A DNA stretch of 64,000 bases from Zelopaecilomyces penicillatus (GCA_005765155.1 VCCP01000004.1:1488001-1552000), one strand, 5' to 3'; counted from the stretch's first letter, positions 11,814 through 24,220 are shown. Notes: generated from the sequence alone by a model not told the origin. Numbers and translations: made by a program.

Positions 11814-12218
11814 TTAAGTGCCGGGGTTGGGGTTCATCTGTTTCGGGAAATGTTAATATCGCGGCCTATTTTCGTTGCGAAAGACAAATATCGCTCGTTG
11901 CATCGGTATCTAGCTCACCTTCCGCTTGCCACCGGTCAGGGTGACGTTGACGAATCGTCGGGTGTACTTGTGGCGCTTGAGAGCACGACCCTTGGGGGTC
12001 TTGGGCTTCTCCTGAGGCTCAACCTGTGGAACGATGGTGGTCAGTGATCGGTCGTCGCGAATTGAAAGGTCATTTTGTTTAAAGATCGGATTCGTTTCGT
12101 ACTTTGGGGGTCTGAGACTTGACCTTGCCTAGCAAAAGAGTTAAAAATCAGAGTCGCTGGCGTGGAATCCTAGTTTGGACATACCGGCACGGGCAAGAGA
12201 TCCGTGAACTTTACCCAT
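11814..12218 (-). CDS. RPS30: 40S ribosomal protein eS30
   Basis: Small-subunit ribosomal protein eS30 of 62 residues in four exons: 12185-12218, 12103-12128, 11919-12023 and 11814-11837. The protein starts MGKVHGSLARAGKVKSQTPK, continues with the KGRALKRHKYTRRFVNVTLT block and ends KMNPNPGT, all diagnostic for eS30. The last exon codes for only seven residues and the stop, and the second for fewer than nine codons. No ubiquitin-like (FUBI) leader is fused, as is normal in fungi. Intron-dense small ribosomal genes of this kind are common in Pezizomycotina. The introns (56, 79 and 81 bases) have GT..AG ends. Confidence 0.95.
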
Positions 12219-12504
12219 GGTGATGGATTTGTTTGGCGATGATGTGGTTGATGAGTCGACGGTGGCGCGGCGAGTTTTTCGGGATTTCGACAAATGGTTG
12301 TGGGCTGGCGACAGGCGATGCTCACGTGAGCGGGGCGATCGCTGGAACGCTGTGCCCTGCCGGATTAATGCCCTGACAGCCAGCTTTTCGGAATTTCTCT
12401 ACGCCGCATCCTTGCAGTTCTGCGCCAGTCATTGCACAGGGATCAACTTTGCTTTCTATAGGTGACATTGTGTCGACCCAAAGTATTCCTCAACGGGGTT
12501 TCCC

Positions 12505-12578
12505 GCCCGGGTAGCTCAATTGGCTAGAGCGTGCGGCTTTTAACCGCAAGGCTGGGGGTTCGACCCCCCCCTCGGGCG
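12505..12578 (+). tRNA. tRNA-Lys (anticodon TTT)
   Basis: A full cloverleaf can be folded without an intron. The acceptor arm GCCCGGG pairs with CTCGGGC (one G-U). The D-stem is GCTC/GAGC. The anticodon stem TGCGG/CCGCA encloses the loop CTTTTAA, giving anticodon TTT. The T-arm is GGGGG-TTCGACC-CCCCC. A T-rich Pol III stop (TTTTT) follows a few bases downstream. 74 bases without CCA. Confidence 0.95.
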
Positions 12579-14430
12579 CGATTTAATTTTTGTTTTGGTG
12601 ACCAAAGTTTTGTTCGCCATTCTTGCCCTCAGTCAAGATTGTCTTCGAAGTTCAAACAGGACTTTTCAACATGGTCCTCTGTAGTTGATCACGCGGACTG
12701 CCTTATTTGTGCTATCCAGCTACCATATACTAACTAACACCACATAATTAATTAAATGTGTTATTATTGCTAATGTGACATGCGCCTTTCATGACCCAAA
12801 ATATCGTGTAAACTCATATTCGACACGGAATTGGACTGTTCCAGCAATTACAGGGGTTTTTATTTCTTCAGAATGGGTAGAAAATTATCATTCGCAGCGC
12901 ATTCCAATCCAGCACACACAAGAACTGGATGCATACCCACGTTTGCCCAGGTATCACCACATCGTTCAACCCACAACCAGTAGGGTAAGTAGTGGGTCGA
13001 TCCATACCCAGCAAAAGAAATTCACTAGACAGAGTCAAATAAGAAGGAAGCAGTGTTAAGAGTGGGTGAATTGAACTCACTAAGACGTTGTGAGATTGAA
13101 TTTCCTCTTGCCAAAATTCGTATGTATGAAAACCCCTTCATCTTAGATGTGTTACATAGCATACTTGTAACCAAGCTCGCACGCAATCCACCGCTTGTTT
13201 TCCATTTTCAATCTTCGCCAGATATTGCACATTGTGCTTCTGGGTCGGTACTAAATATCTCGTCAGTCACTATTCCGCAGCTTTTTCCAGCAGGCCAGAT
13301 GGTAAAGCAAAGAGTTGCCAATCTCAGCAGTGAGAAATTCCGGTCAATGGCCTTGTCACACGATGTTGTTGCAGTATATTTTCTTGGCTCTATTTGATCT
13401 TTCCTCTGAAACATTTCGATCGGCCAACCTGCTTGGTCTTGCTGAACTGCCAATAAGAGAGAGATGCCAACCTGCCAAAGGCTGTTCAGACCCATTCAAG
13501 ATGTGCGAGGCCGAATCAACAAAAGGCCACAATGTCAAGTGGGAAAACTTTTACAATGGCTCCCCCAATTGTCCATGTTATAACCTTTGGCCACAAATCT
13601 AGCGACTTTGGTAATTGCTATGCACACTCAAGACACCCTCGCCCCTTTGCTGATTACTGGTTAGAGGGTTGAGGGTTGGGTAGGGGGCGATGTTGAGACA
13701 AGGGGAAGCCATGCTAAGATAACTAGAAGTATAGTCCGCCACTTCTTCTTTGAATAGATTCAACAGTAAACCCCGAAGAAGACTCCAGGAATTAAGTAGA
13801 TGTCACCAGTACGGGGCGTTAATTAGAATCTCAACAAAATGCCAGCCAGCCATGTGATCTATTAAAAAGCAAAGGACTTAGGGACACCTTACTATACAAC
13901 AGCTGCTGTATAGCTCAATTACAACTTTGGCCCATATTTGCTGGAAGAAGAGCTGAGGAAAGGAAGTGTCTGATATTATTGGTCTTACCATTTCAAACTC
14001 CAGCTTAGGGTGCGAATAGATTAGCATTATAAACCTGCGCTTGAAATATACAATCATGTCCAACACCTGCTCGATTTATAGTGCAATAAAAAAACACATT
14101 TTTTATTGTTAATGGCCCGATTTAAACTAGACATTGAACTCTCTATTTAAAGACATCCCATTAAAACTACTCTAACTAACTAGTAACAGTCTTGTTTGTC
14201 AACTCGTAAATACCGGTCAAGACTTTATTGGAGAAAAACAGAGGACTATACAAATAACATGTCTGCGACAGTTCTACTTTCCTGCTCTTTGCTAACTTGC
14301 TAGCTATCAAGTAAACATGTAAACACTCCCCATCTCAAAAGGTTCTATCCGGTTTCTTCCTCTGTCCAAACTTGTAAACCTCCTACCCTGTACTAGCGAG
14401 GCACAAATCCATGTCATTTACGACACATTT
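12579..14430. other. AT-rich intergenic region between two tRNA genes
   Basis: 1.85 kb with no supported gene. The sequence is visibly AT-richer than the coding parts of the window and has stops in all frames. A G-rich patch at about 13659-13690 only loosely resembles a degenerate telomere-like repeat. Confidence 0.5.
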
Positions 14431-14568
14431 GGGGGGCTGGCGCAACGGTAGCGCGGTATGTGGACCTCTGTTATAAACCGACCTTGACCTTCCAAACTAA
14501 TTCGCAATGCAGTCAGATTCCAGTTTGGGAACTCCTGAAGGTTGTGTGTTCAAATCACGCGTCCCTCA
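14431..14568 (+). tRNA. tRNA-Trp-like gene (anticodon CCA) with two insertions
   Basis: Parts of a tRNA-Trp gene are recognisable in order. Acceptor GGGGGGC (14431-14437) pairs with GTCCCTC (14561-14567) using two G-U pairs. D-arm GCGC-AACGGTA-GCGC lies at 14440-14454. Anticodon stem and loop start at TCAGATTCCAG (14513-14523), and the T-arm GTGTG-TTCAAAT-CACGC at 14544-14560. A TTTTT stop follows at 14571. Nine bases after G37 (TTTGGGAAC) sit at the canonical tRNA intron site and contain TGG, complementary to the anticodon. A further 57 bases (14456-14512) are inserted between the D-arm and the anticodon stem. One anticodon-stem pair (31-39) would be mismatched. It may be a working gene with an unusual intron or a decayed copy. 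Confidence 0.65.
14456..14512 (+). other. 57-base insertion with spliceosomal-intron signals inside the tRNA-Trp-like gene
   Basis: The insertion begins GTATGT (fungal 5' splice consensus), holds ACTAAT at 14496-14501 (branch-site-like) and ends GCAG twelve bases later. Removing it exactly restores the join between tRNA position 26 (G) and the anticodon stem. Its size equals that of a short fungal spliceosomal intron. That it is or ever was spliced is inference. Confidence 0.5.
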
Positions 14569-17500
14569 AATTTTTGCTTTATTTTTTCTCTTATCTCCAT
14601 GAAACAAGCCCGTAACTTCTTACAGTATGCATTATTAACAGCCCTGTGTGACACACAATTTTTTCCCTATCGTTTTAAAGCTTATCAACTGAAGAACAAC
14701 CTACTTTCTATATATAAAGAGTACAAGCCATGTCACACATAATGGTTATTGCTTTATGCCAATGAAAAGATTAAGACCCTGGGACATTGTCAGGTAGCGT
14801 CACTGCTACTCTTTTCTTATAATATAGTCAAACATTTGGGGAAATCTTTTTAAACCATGACTATTGTTGATATTCTCAACACATGTCGAGTAGGCTTGTA
14901 ATTATATCCTCGAACTGATATGAGAAGCGTTCAACATCTCATTTCAGGATTGACTGGAGTGGCGGAGCGTCGCTTTTGGGCGTGGAACAGTTGCTCTAAA
15001 ATGATGATATAGGTAGTCAATGATGGAGCACAATCTTGAGCACACGTATGTGCTATATTTGGTAGGGAAGCCAGCTGTTTCAAGGTATGACATGTTGTCG
15101 TCTTCGGTTCTACTCGTAGAATGGCATTATACTTGACACAGACTCACCCAATACGTTACTTTGATCAGTTTTTCTTACTTAGCCCTCACCATATTGTGTT
15201 GCGCAGCAGCAAACTCGCTTGACAACATTCGTCCCATCATCGCTGAGCTGTGATCCCTGCAGCCAGCCTGGCTTGAACTTAAACTTTCGCTTTGGCGTTT
15301 CATTTGATAACGGTTGGCTGCCACGTTCCGCTGCTCGCCCAAAGTTAAAAAGAAGAGTGACAGCGGGATGGCGTGCGGACCGTTAGAACAGAGTGAGACA
15401 ACAAACATGTTTCTGCAAGCAGTGGATGCAGCGCTACACTCTCGATAAAGGCATTTAGAAATGACCTCTTGTCCAATATGTTGGTTTGTTCGCTCGTAAT
15501 GGAATGGGAGGAAAACATCAAGAACAAGACCGACTTACGCGTAGAACCTAAAGGGTAATACAGGAATGCCTGTAGAAGTAACTTATCTACTGCCATACAA
15601 TAGTGCGCACCGTGTAAGCTCCAGGCACCTCACTCTGTAGTTTGCTAACTCCTTTAGTTTCCGGCCGTAGTTGATTCAAGTATTCTTTCCTAGCCGCTGG
15701 GGTACGTCTCGCAGTTTTGCGGCCTTCTAGTCAATGCGTGTCCTTGTGAGACGCCACGAAGCTCGGGGTCTACCTTCCGACATCTTGTCATGAAATGGCG
15801 CCTGAGCTGAATGAGGCGACTCCCCCCATTTGGAATACCCCCCCTCTGACTAGGTAGCTTTGGCGTATCACTCTCAGGCTCCTTTAGTCCTGGGACCTCT
15901 CATGACAATGTCAATGTTACCTAGTAAGCGACGGAGACCTCAAAGCTCCACTCAAAACTTGTGCTTGTTTTGTTAGTGGCGCAGGAGCTTGCTCTTGTCA
16001 CATTCCAGTCATACCAGAAGCTTGGGCGCACTGGGGAATTATTATGGTCTAGCAGGTCCAGGAGAAGCGGGTAACCCGACCGCCGGACCAACAAACGGAG
16101 GGCTGATCTATTTTATCAACATCCCCCAGATTTGAGTAGTAATGCCCAAGAACTCTCCCTTTTGCCGCTGTTGCCGAACTGGTGGGCATGTCTTTCTGAA
16201 GGGAGGCTGAAACCGATGGGCACATGCCGGTGTGGGGCTTTCCAAAATATTGAATCGTGACGATGATGGATTTTATGGCGTGGCGGGGTGATGGCTGAAA
16301 AAGAAGATAATCTGAGAGGAAGCAAGTAGTACGACCCCAGCCTGCGTGCTCGTTGAGAGTTGAATAAAAGTGTTTTGTTATTCAGGGGCTGAAATGTTTC
16401 TGACAGAAGCGATTGCTTGCAGTTGTGAGTACCCATGTCTACGATACTGCATTTCGGCAATGACTCTTTCAAAAGCCAGCACTGAACATATGATAATAAG
16501 ATATTAGCTATCTTGTGGTACAATCCGTTGATCAGGCGGCTTGGCTCGTTCTTCTGGAGGTGCTGAACATGTCGTATACTAGACATAGACGGTGGTGAGA
16601 ATATTCGTAATAATTTCTTTTGTTAAGCGACAACTCGGGTTCGTGTCGGTGAAGCGCATGTTCTGGTGATCAAGCACGGCAGTTACGCAATAGCAAGCGT
16701 CGTAGCGCGAGCCCCCTCGAAGCATCACCCACGGCAGCGAGCAAGTGTTCTTGATCAACCATATGAGCACAGGCGGAGGACTGTAGAATGATTCATTTTG
16801 AGTGGTGGAAGACCAAGATTTCCGGAGACAAGGTGAGACAAAAACTGTGCTCGATCAGTTCGGTCATACTGTCCGTTAATGACGGCGGGTAGCTGTCTCT
16901 TGGCCAAGGTACCACCACGACCTGTGAGCACCAATTTTCAAGGCGGTCGTGCTTCATTCCAAAGCATCCAAAGAGATGGGTTTGAGGCGACGACTCTAGA
17001 CGGCTGCAAAGGGTTAATCGTCAGCTTCTCAGCCTTGGCATGTAATTGAAAGGATCCCGGCCCCGATGGCGTGTTGGTTCGAGCCAGGTTGGATATGAAT
17101 GCGCTTGTATGTGTTCTTGTATGGTGGTCACTTTGGAGTTTTGATGTGCTCGGCGCCGGATGCTCCGCACGACGCTTACGGGCTAGATGTATTGCTCCTC
17201 GCTGGGCTCACGGAGCTACTGCCGGAGGGCCTAAGGTGAGTGTACGCCACCTCCGCTCATTTTTTGCTTCCCTTCGCTCCCCTTGATGCGCCGCTCGGTC
17301 AACCAGCTCAGTTTGGCGTCAATCTAGTGGCACTGTTCCGTGCTATTAGCTCTATCGAGCATCTGAACGTGTGAAAAAGGTCAGCTGCGGTCTGAGACAG
17401 ACACGACAAGCAAGCTCAAGCAAGATCTTATGTGCAGTTATTCAACACGCATAATGAGTATTACTGATTGTGCTGCACTGTGTGATTGTGAGAGATTCTC

Positions 17501-20500
17501 TGTTGGCTTACGGTAAAATAAAAAATTGAGCTGTGCGCCCGTTGCACGCGACTGTTGGTCTGCGACATGCATCCGGCAGCCATACGTGGCAAGCCTAGCC
17601 AGAAGCCGGACGATGCAGGGACTGGATGTCGCCCCAAGGCATCGAAAGGAACAGAGACACAGACAGACACAGACAAGACAGTACCTGTTCTGTCGGTGTC
17701 GGCTTGACAAGGAGCTTGAATTAACTTCCCGCTCCGTCGGCGTACCTACTTTTTGTCTTTGCTAGCACTGCAGGTCTTCTCGCCAAGGTGCGTTTGGCAG
17801 TAGTCTTGATGTCTCGTCGACCGCCAGGCGGTCCAAGCGCGTGTAGAAAAGCGAAGAGAAGCTCCAAGGAAGAAGCAAAATAACGTTGATGAGAGAGAAA
17901 TTTATCCCTAGGCCTTGGTGTGTGCTTTTCCACTTCCGTTGCGTAGACTAACATGGCATGATGGAACATGCCTCGTGTTTCCTGAAACGCCCGCGGGCTG
18001 CAACCCGTGTCACCCAAACTTGCAATGCGTGCTGCGAGCTTCGCCTTTACACCTCTGGTGATGGCGAGAGAGGAAAGGAGGAAGATAGCGGACAATGCAT
18101 CACCAGCACTGTGCATCTGCAAGGTGGCAACGAATGAGGGCTAGTTTATTGGGCGGAGAAGAGTTGGGCGGCTGTGGTGATGTTGTCGCAGCGATCAGCA
18201 CCTGCATGTGAGCCAATACAAAGGGTGTGCGTGCCTGCCTGGTCGACTGGTTCCATGACTGACAAACTGGCAACTGCGATGGCACTGGTGAGGAGCGGGG
18301 CAACAGCAAAAAAAAAAAAAAGAGAAAGAAAAAAAACCTGAAAACTGAGCCAAGACAACACTGTAGTTGAGAGCCGTTATACCCAACTGGGCGGTACGTC
18401 ACTGTAACATCGTCTTGCAGAGAGTCACACTAGGCGGACGGCGATGGTTGCAGGCATTCGCGGCAGCGTGCTGTCAAATCTCATCATTCAACTCACCTAT
18501 CTCGATGGTACTAATAATGAGGATACCTGGGAAAAGTTATCCCGTCCAGGTAGCGGCGGGCGAGCAAACGCTTATTAGTACTGAGGCAAATCTTTGAAGC
18601 ACAGGCATGTAATACTCCGTAGGGGCTGATGCTGCACCGTCACTCCGGAACGGAGGATTCTGTCTCGGACGACGGGTCACTACTGGGTCTGACCTGACTT
18701 TGGTTTTTCTTTTATTTTCCCTGGATGTTTCAATCTCGCGGGGGGGGATGCACTGCATGATATGTATAGTCTGCTAGGTATTACTTTGGACCGACTTACT
18801 ACTGTGCAACATCAGGCGTGATATTTTCATGACATAAGAAAAAAACATGCAGAGTGCCGCAGGTGTGATGTGGTCTTGTCGCCTAAATGACGACGTCGAG
18901 ACCTCTGAAAAGTTTCCACCATCGCTGCTCCCCCGCACACATTGGCCTGCGCATCCACAATCAACTTTGGGGAATGGAGCTGCCACCAACAACAGCTTTT
19001 CGTATGGACAAAAAGGTGGTTTCATGATTGTTGTTTGTGTGTGTGTGTGTGGTGTCTGCCCCATTCCTATTTATGGATACGCACTGAAGGCACCCTGGGC
19101 TGGCAAGCAAGCCCTGTTCAAAGAAAGAAAAAAAGCCCTGCCGTGATGGCTGCATTAGCTCGGCAAAGTGGCGGCGAGAGCTTTAAGGTGCTAATTACAG
19201 CACTGCAGTGCTGCCTCAGTGCCTGTAGCGATGTATTTACAGAGCGTAGATGGCGTTCCAGACCCCCCCCTGTTGGCGATCGGATCCCAGCGGCGCGATC
19301 CTTTCCAGCCGTAGCCCAAAGAGGTAATGGCTTAGTGCTATTGGTAGGGATTCTGATGTGCCACTGGTTCGTATTCACCATGGGACAGCCACGATGACGG
19401 TGGGAGACGAAAAGAGGATTGACAAACTTTTGCATCCCCTGTGCCAGTGAGTGGTTTTTACAGACGCTCACAGTCTCTTTCAGCGTTTCGTCCAATGCTC
19501 GTAGACGCATGCACACAGATTGACGACGACATGGTGATGGTATCCCTCTCTGCCTGCCCCCTTTCCCCCCCAAGCAGCCACTGCAAGTCGGCTCCCATGT
19601 GCATGTACATATGTAAAGACTCTGGCCCGGGCTTCAGGGGTGGATCATCTTCTGGCGATCAGAGACAAGAGTCATGACAACAAAGAACCTGAGCATTGCT
19701 GGACAGGAGTGTGCAGCCAGAATGCAGACAGAGCGCAGACAGAACACCGACAGATAAAAGCACAGCGAGAAGTTCCACCATGCCTGTTCCCGTCTAGTCT
19801 GCGGCAGTTGCGTCAAGCTCTGCTGTTGATAGGCCGCAGACCAGCGTCCTTGTCCAGTGTCCCCTCCACTCTCGTACAGCCCGGGACTTCGGGTTCTACG
19901 GAGCGGTTTGGTTCTGTTGCTGCTGGTGCCAATGGATAGTCCGGATGATGGCCTCTCGGGCTGGTCTTCTACGGTAAGTGCCGGGCATTTGGTTTTGTGC
20001 AAAGGCTGTCAAGTTGGTAGTGCTGTCTGGGGGATACCTGTAGATTGGATAAATGTACTTTAAGGTAGTACAGATACTGTGTCTGGACTTTTGCTGCTTT
20101 TGTTGATGTTGCTGCTGCTGCTGCTACTGCAGGGCCGTGGTTCAGCTGGCCTGGGAACCCCCCCCGCAGGCGCTCATTGGGCCACATCACCCTCCTCTGA
20201 AGCGCTTCAACGCCATGACACCCTCCCACGCTCCTTAAGCCGCGGCACCACCGCCCACAGCCCAAGCTGCATCCTTAGTCCTGGGACCCTGCGGCCGGCC
20301 TAGTCGACTAATACGAGCAATGATCGTTCTCTGCCCTGGTCGTCCTTGCAGCCACCCGCTCAGTGCACCAGCTATCCATCAGCAATCCGCCGCTGTGCAA
20401 CTGTTGTGCACCACCCCCCACACCTCCGCCAGCCGTCATCGTGCAAAAGCGCCTAATACCCAACCAACACCCCCAAACTGATGGGATTTTTTCTCTTCTA

Positions 20501-20918
20501 CGACACCGCTCGGCTTCGCTGCGTTCGTCCTTTCTTTCGTTTTCCCCAAGGCCCCCGGGTCGAAGCTCGTTTACGCTCACAGCCCCCGACTTTCTCTTAT
20601 CTTATCCCGCCTTGTGCTGTTCCAGTGTTGTTGCTGTGTTAGCTCGGCGCACATTGGCTGTCGTCCGTCGTCATACCTGAAAGTGGCGGCCCATCCCATC
20701 CTTGGAGTGACCTCCCAGCCAAACTCTGTTCCTGGTCTGCTTTCTGGGTAACGCCTCCTTGTGTTGCACCGCCAAATTCCAACCAGAACCCGAATTGCAC
20801 GGGGCTGTTTATTGTCCTCCCTCCCTTATTTGAATGGGCAACAGGTGAAACCAGAGGGTCCCAGTAGTCAGGGCGGAATACGAAGCGATACCAGGGCGGC
20901 GCCCCTCCATTCCCAGCC
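14569..20918. other. 6.3 kb region without a supported gene
   Basis: No open frame here shows a domain, plausible splicing pattern or family resemblance; the longest (minus strand, 16116-16586) is unrecognised. Up to about 16,900 the sequence is AT-rich. From about 17,000 onward it becomes pyrimidine-rich with microsatellite patches (A-rich at about 18308-18340, TG repeats at about 19035-19052, CTG-rich at about 20095-20133). The last 1-2 kb probably include a long promoter and 5' untranslated region of the gene at 20919. A candidate untranslated intron could run from GTAAGT at about 19975 to GCAG at about 20132, but nothing confirms it. Confidence 0.45.
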
Positions 20919-23900
20919 ATGCCTCCCCCAAAGACACGACCAGCTCGTTCCAACAGCTTGCAGCGCATGCTGGAGCTTGAAAGGCGCTACATGGTAAGCA
21001 TCGATCCTGTGACTTTGTGTCTGTTGCGTTACGAGCCTCGTATCCTTCATCTATTATTGTAATTCATCTCCGTTTGCAGCCGAAGTGCTAATGCTGGTTG
21101 TCTTTCTTGCCTCTAATGCAGCTCGAGCGTCTTCAATCAAAGCAACAGCCCGCACAACCTCCAACTCCGACGCACGTCAGCCCTCCAGTGTCTAAGCCAG
21201 CGCTTTCACCTTCATCACGTCCCACCACACAAGCTCGCCGCCTTGAAGGCCCAGTGCAGAAGGATACACGAAAAGCACCCAAGGCTTCTCACGAAAGCCC
21301 ACCATTAGGCCAGGTCCCCGTACCGGCCGTTAATGCCAAATCGGCAAAGACCAATTTAGATGAGGCCGCGAATCCCGAGGGTGGTGTCCTAGTGGACGAA
21401 CCCGCGCCGAGAAGCAACTCCATGGCGCCGAACAAGCCTGCTCCCAAAGTTGTAGCCTTTGATATACCACCCAGCGAGGATCGTAAGTCGGTCTGCCAGT
21501 CTCCCAGCTGGGAAGCATACAGCCGGCGCAAGAAGGAGCTCAAGGAGCAGAAGCAGAGACATGAGAAGGAAAAGGAGAGGGAGAAGGAAAGAGAAAAGGA
21601 GAGAGAAAGGGAGAGGAGGAGAGAAAAAGAACGGGAGAAGAGCAGAGACGAAGCTAACAAGGCTGTCTTGACGAAGAAGAAGCGTCTAAGCAAGCAGCCA
21701 CCGACTTCATCCTCTATTTCCCTGGAACATGCAAACCGCATCACCACAGAATCCACCACATCATTGACACCGGATAAGAGAAGACCTGCAAGCGCACTGG
21801 GCTTGACGACTCCTGTCAAGGACGACACTACTACTCGGCGCCCTCGTTCGCGGTCGGGCTCTTTCACATCACTTATCAAAGCACCATTCGAGTCACGCCG
21901 CAATTCCGTTGATCTCTCTGCCAGCGGTGAGACTGGCTTTATCGGCGGCATTAAACTGGAGATACAGAAGCATGCTGCCTACCAAAAGGTCCTGCAAGGA
22001 CAGGCGAAGGCAGATGAAGCCGACATTCACCCTGCACTTCGAACTGGCGTGCCGAATCAGCGCTGGTCGACTCCAGCCAAGACTCCTCCGCCATACCGTG
22101 GTGCGACGCCTACTGACGCCCAGAAACGCGCCTACCCCCCCATCACCAGACACGCAAGTTCCTCCAAGACCCGTTCCCTGATTCCTCCCGCGGCTCCAGC
22201 TATGCCCGATGCTGGCTCAATTGATAAGTGGCGTAACCTTGTTGGAATGAAGACGACACAGCGGGCGAACACTGCAGAAACATCAGGAGCACCATTACAG
22301 AGTGAGCCAGTCGCTGATGTAGTGCCGAAAGGACAGAGACAACGCCCCATTTCACATTCATCGCAACCTAGCAGCAGCAGTGAAGGACTATCCGGTGGTG
22401 CAAAGATCCAGCAACCCAGCCCCCCTACCTCACATGCTGGCACCCCCAAACTCCCCTCCAGTGTAGACAGAAATGGGCAGGGCGCTCACATTAACAACAC
22501 CAAAGATGTGCGACGGCCGAAAACACCAAGCGCTGTAGACCAACGTCTCAAGGAGAAATCAGCTCATCCTGCGTCCCCAGCTCGCCAAAAACACCAAAGA
22601 CAAGCCTCCAGTCATGATTATGACCTAGTCTCCAGTAATGATGAGTCGGATAGGTCAAAATCTGACGAGGCGAGTCGTCCATCAAACGAATATCAGTCGG
22701 CTCCGTCATCACCTCCACCTCCACCTCCACCTCCACCAGAGCCACCACGCCGGAGTTCGAAACGAAATTCACTCCTCAGTCTGAGCGGATCGGTGCCCTC
22801 AATACCATCACCGTCCGAAACTCCAGTGTCTCGCTCCCCTTCCCACCCACCAGAGACTTTCAAGGGGTTCTTTAGTAATGCAGGCGACGCTCGCGAAGGT
22901 GTCAAGACGGATAACTCTAGCGTTGGAAAAAGATCCATGGATTCATCAGATTCACGAACCTTGGATCCCGGCAGCCCTCATATCGCAATTCGAAACACGA
23001 CGAAAACTGGTTATGAATCCATCGCATCATCAGAAGCCTCGGGTGCCAGTGCCCCAACCAGCCGACCCACTACCCCTCCTCGAACAGCCCTATCTAAAGT
23101 GAAGTCAAAGAAGGAGCTTGCTCCAGTTCCTACTTGGGAAGAGATTCAGTCTTCTGTTATGCATGCGATAGATGTCAACGTTTCACCTATCCGCAAGACA
23201 GCAAGCTTCCTCCGCGATGACAGTGATTTTACTGTGCGACGACCAACCGATGACATGCCATCGATAACAGCAACCAGCTCCTCGGAAGATTCCTCATCCG
23301 AGGATTATCATTCACCCTCAATACCAAGTACTCCAGATACCTCTCGGCCCCAATCCGAAAAGGGGCTTCCTGCTTTCGATTTTGAGAAACGCTCCTTAAC
23401 ACAGGAGGACAAGCAGGTCACAGACACACAAGGCACACGCCAACGAATCGACTTCCAAGCCGTAACTGTGCTAGAGGACCATAATAGTATCCCAAGCCCG
23501 AAGAGCCCCAAACCGATCCACAATATGGATTTTGATCCTATCCACGCGGCTGCGCTAAGAGTCATGGCTGCGTTCCCCGACATTCAGCAGCGCAGACCTG
23601 TTCTCGAGCGTCGCACCCATTCCGAAACAGACATTGTAGTCACCGAAACCAGCTTCCTCCCCAAGCTCAAGCATCAACCGCTAAAGTCTGGCGGTCGAAA
23701 TGTAGCAAAGCAGGTAGAGGATAAATCCGGTCCGTGGCCAGCGAGCTACCTCGAGGAGGCTCGCAAAGCTACCCCCTCAGCGCCTCCTCCTCAAGCACTG
23801 AGAATGTCGGGCATCAACACCGCATTCACCAGCCCTTACGCACCACCATCGCCTAAAGCCAGTCCGGCCCTATCGATGCGTCCCCAGCAGCAGCAGCAGC

Positions 23901-24220
23901 AGCAACACTTCGTTACTGCCCCAGACGTTCAGTGCAAACCATTGCGCCTGTCGCCACCGAAAGGTATCCCTCCTTCAGACAACGATCCGATTGCCAAGAT
24001 GTTTGTAGAGTGCTGCGGGTGCAGATACTACCACGACATGCCAAGTCACTTGTACGAGGCCATGACGAACCCGGAAACCATGTTTGGTCAGAAGAAGCAC
24101 GTGGAATTTGCTGGCGCCATTACGATGACGGTGAAGTGTCCGTGGTGCAATCATGAGATGAGCACCAAATGCTGTGCAGGCTTGGCAGCATTGGTTTACA
24201 TCAAGGAAAAACTGCATTGA
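20919..24220 (+). CDS. Large disordered protein with Cys-rich C-terminal module, function unknown
   Basis: 1,057 residues from two exons, 20919-20993 and 21122-24220; the short first exon codes MPPPKTRPARSNSLQRMLEL and six more residues, ending in the tripeptide RYM. The body is Ser/Pro/Lys-rich and looks disordered, with a highly charged Lys/Glu/Arg helix at about 162-205, a Pro run near 535-548 and a Gln run near 947-952. The only fold-like part is the last 80 residues (about 978-1057): a CCGCRYYHD motif, then KCPWCNHEM, then KCCAG. The spacing of these Cys pairs suggests a zinc-binding module, and I recall a similar C-terminus in hypothetical proteins of many filamentous ascomycetes. The basic helix suggests a nuclear or cytoskeletal scaffold, but that is a guess. 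Confidence 0.8.
21560..21650 (+). repeat. Purine-only low-complexity tract (GAGAAGGA-type)
   Basis: Nearly pure purine stretch encoding the alternating Lys/Glu/Arg helix of the surrounding gene. In-frame and not disruptive. Confidence 0.8.
22709..22738 (+). repeat. CCTCCA microsatellite coding poly-proline
   Basis: Tandem CCACCT units in frame, giving ten consecutive prolines in the large disordered protein; likely length-polymorphic. Confidence 0.8.

Noticed and set aside
13659..13690. GGTTAGAGGGTTGAGGGTTGGG patch, considered as an interstitial telomere repeat
   Set aside because: No two consecutive TTAGGG units; too degenerate and short.
16116..16586. 156-codon minus-strand frame in the gene-poor region
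   Set aside because: No domain, no codon or composition signal distinct from surrounding AT-rich DNA, and no splice context.
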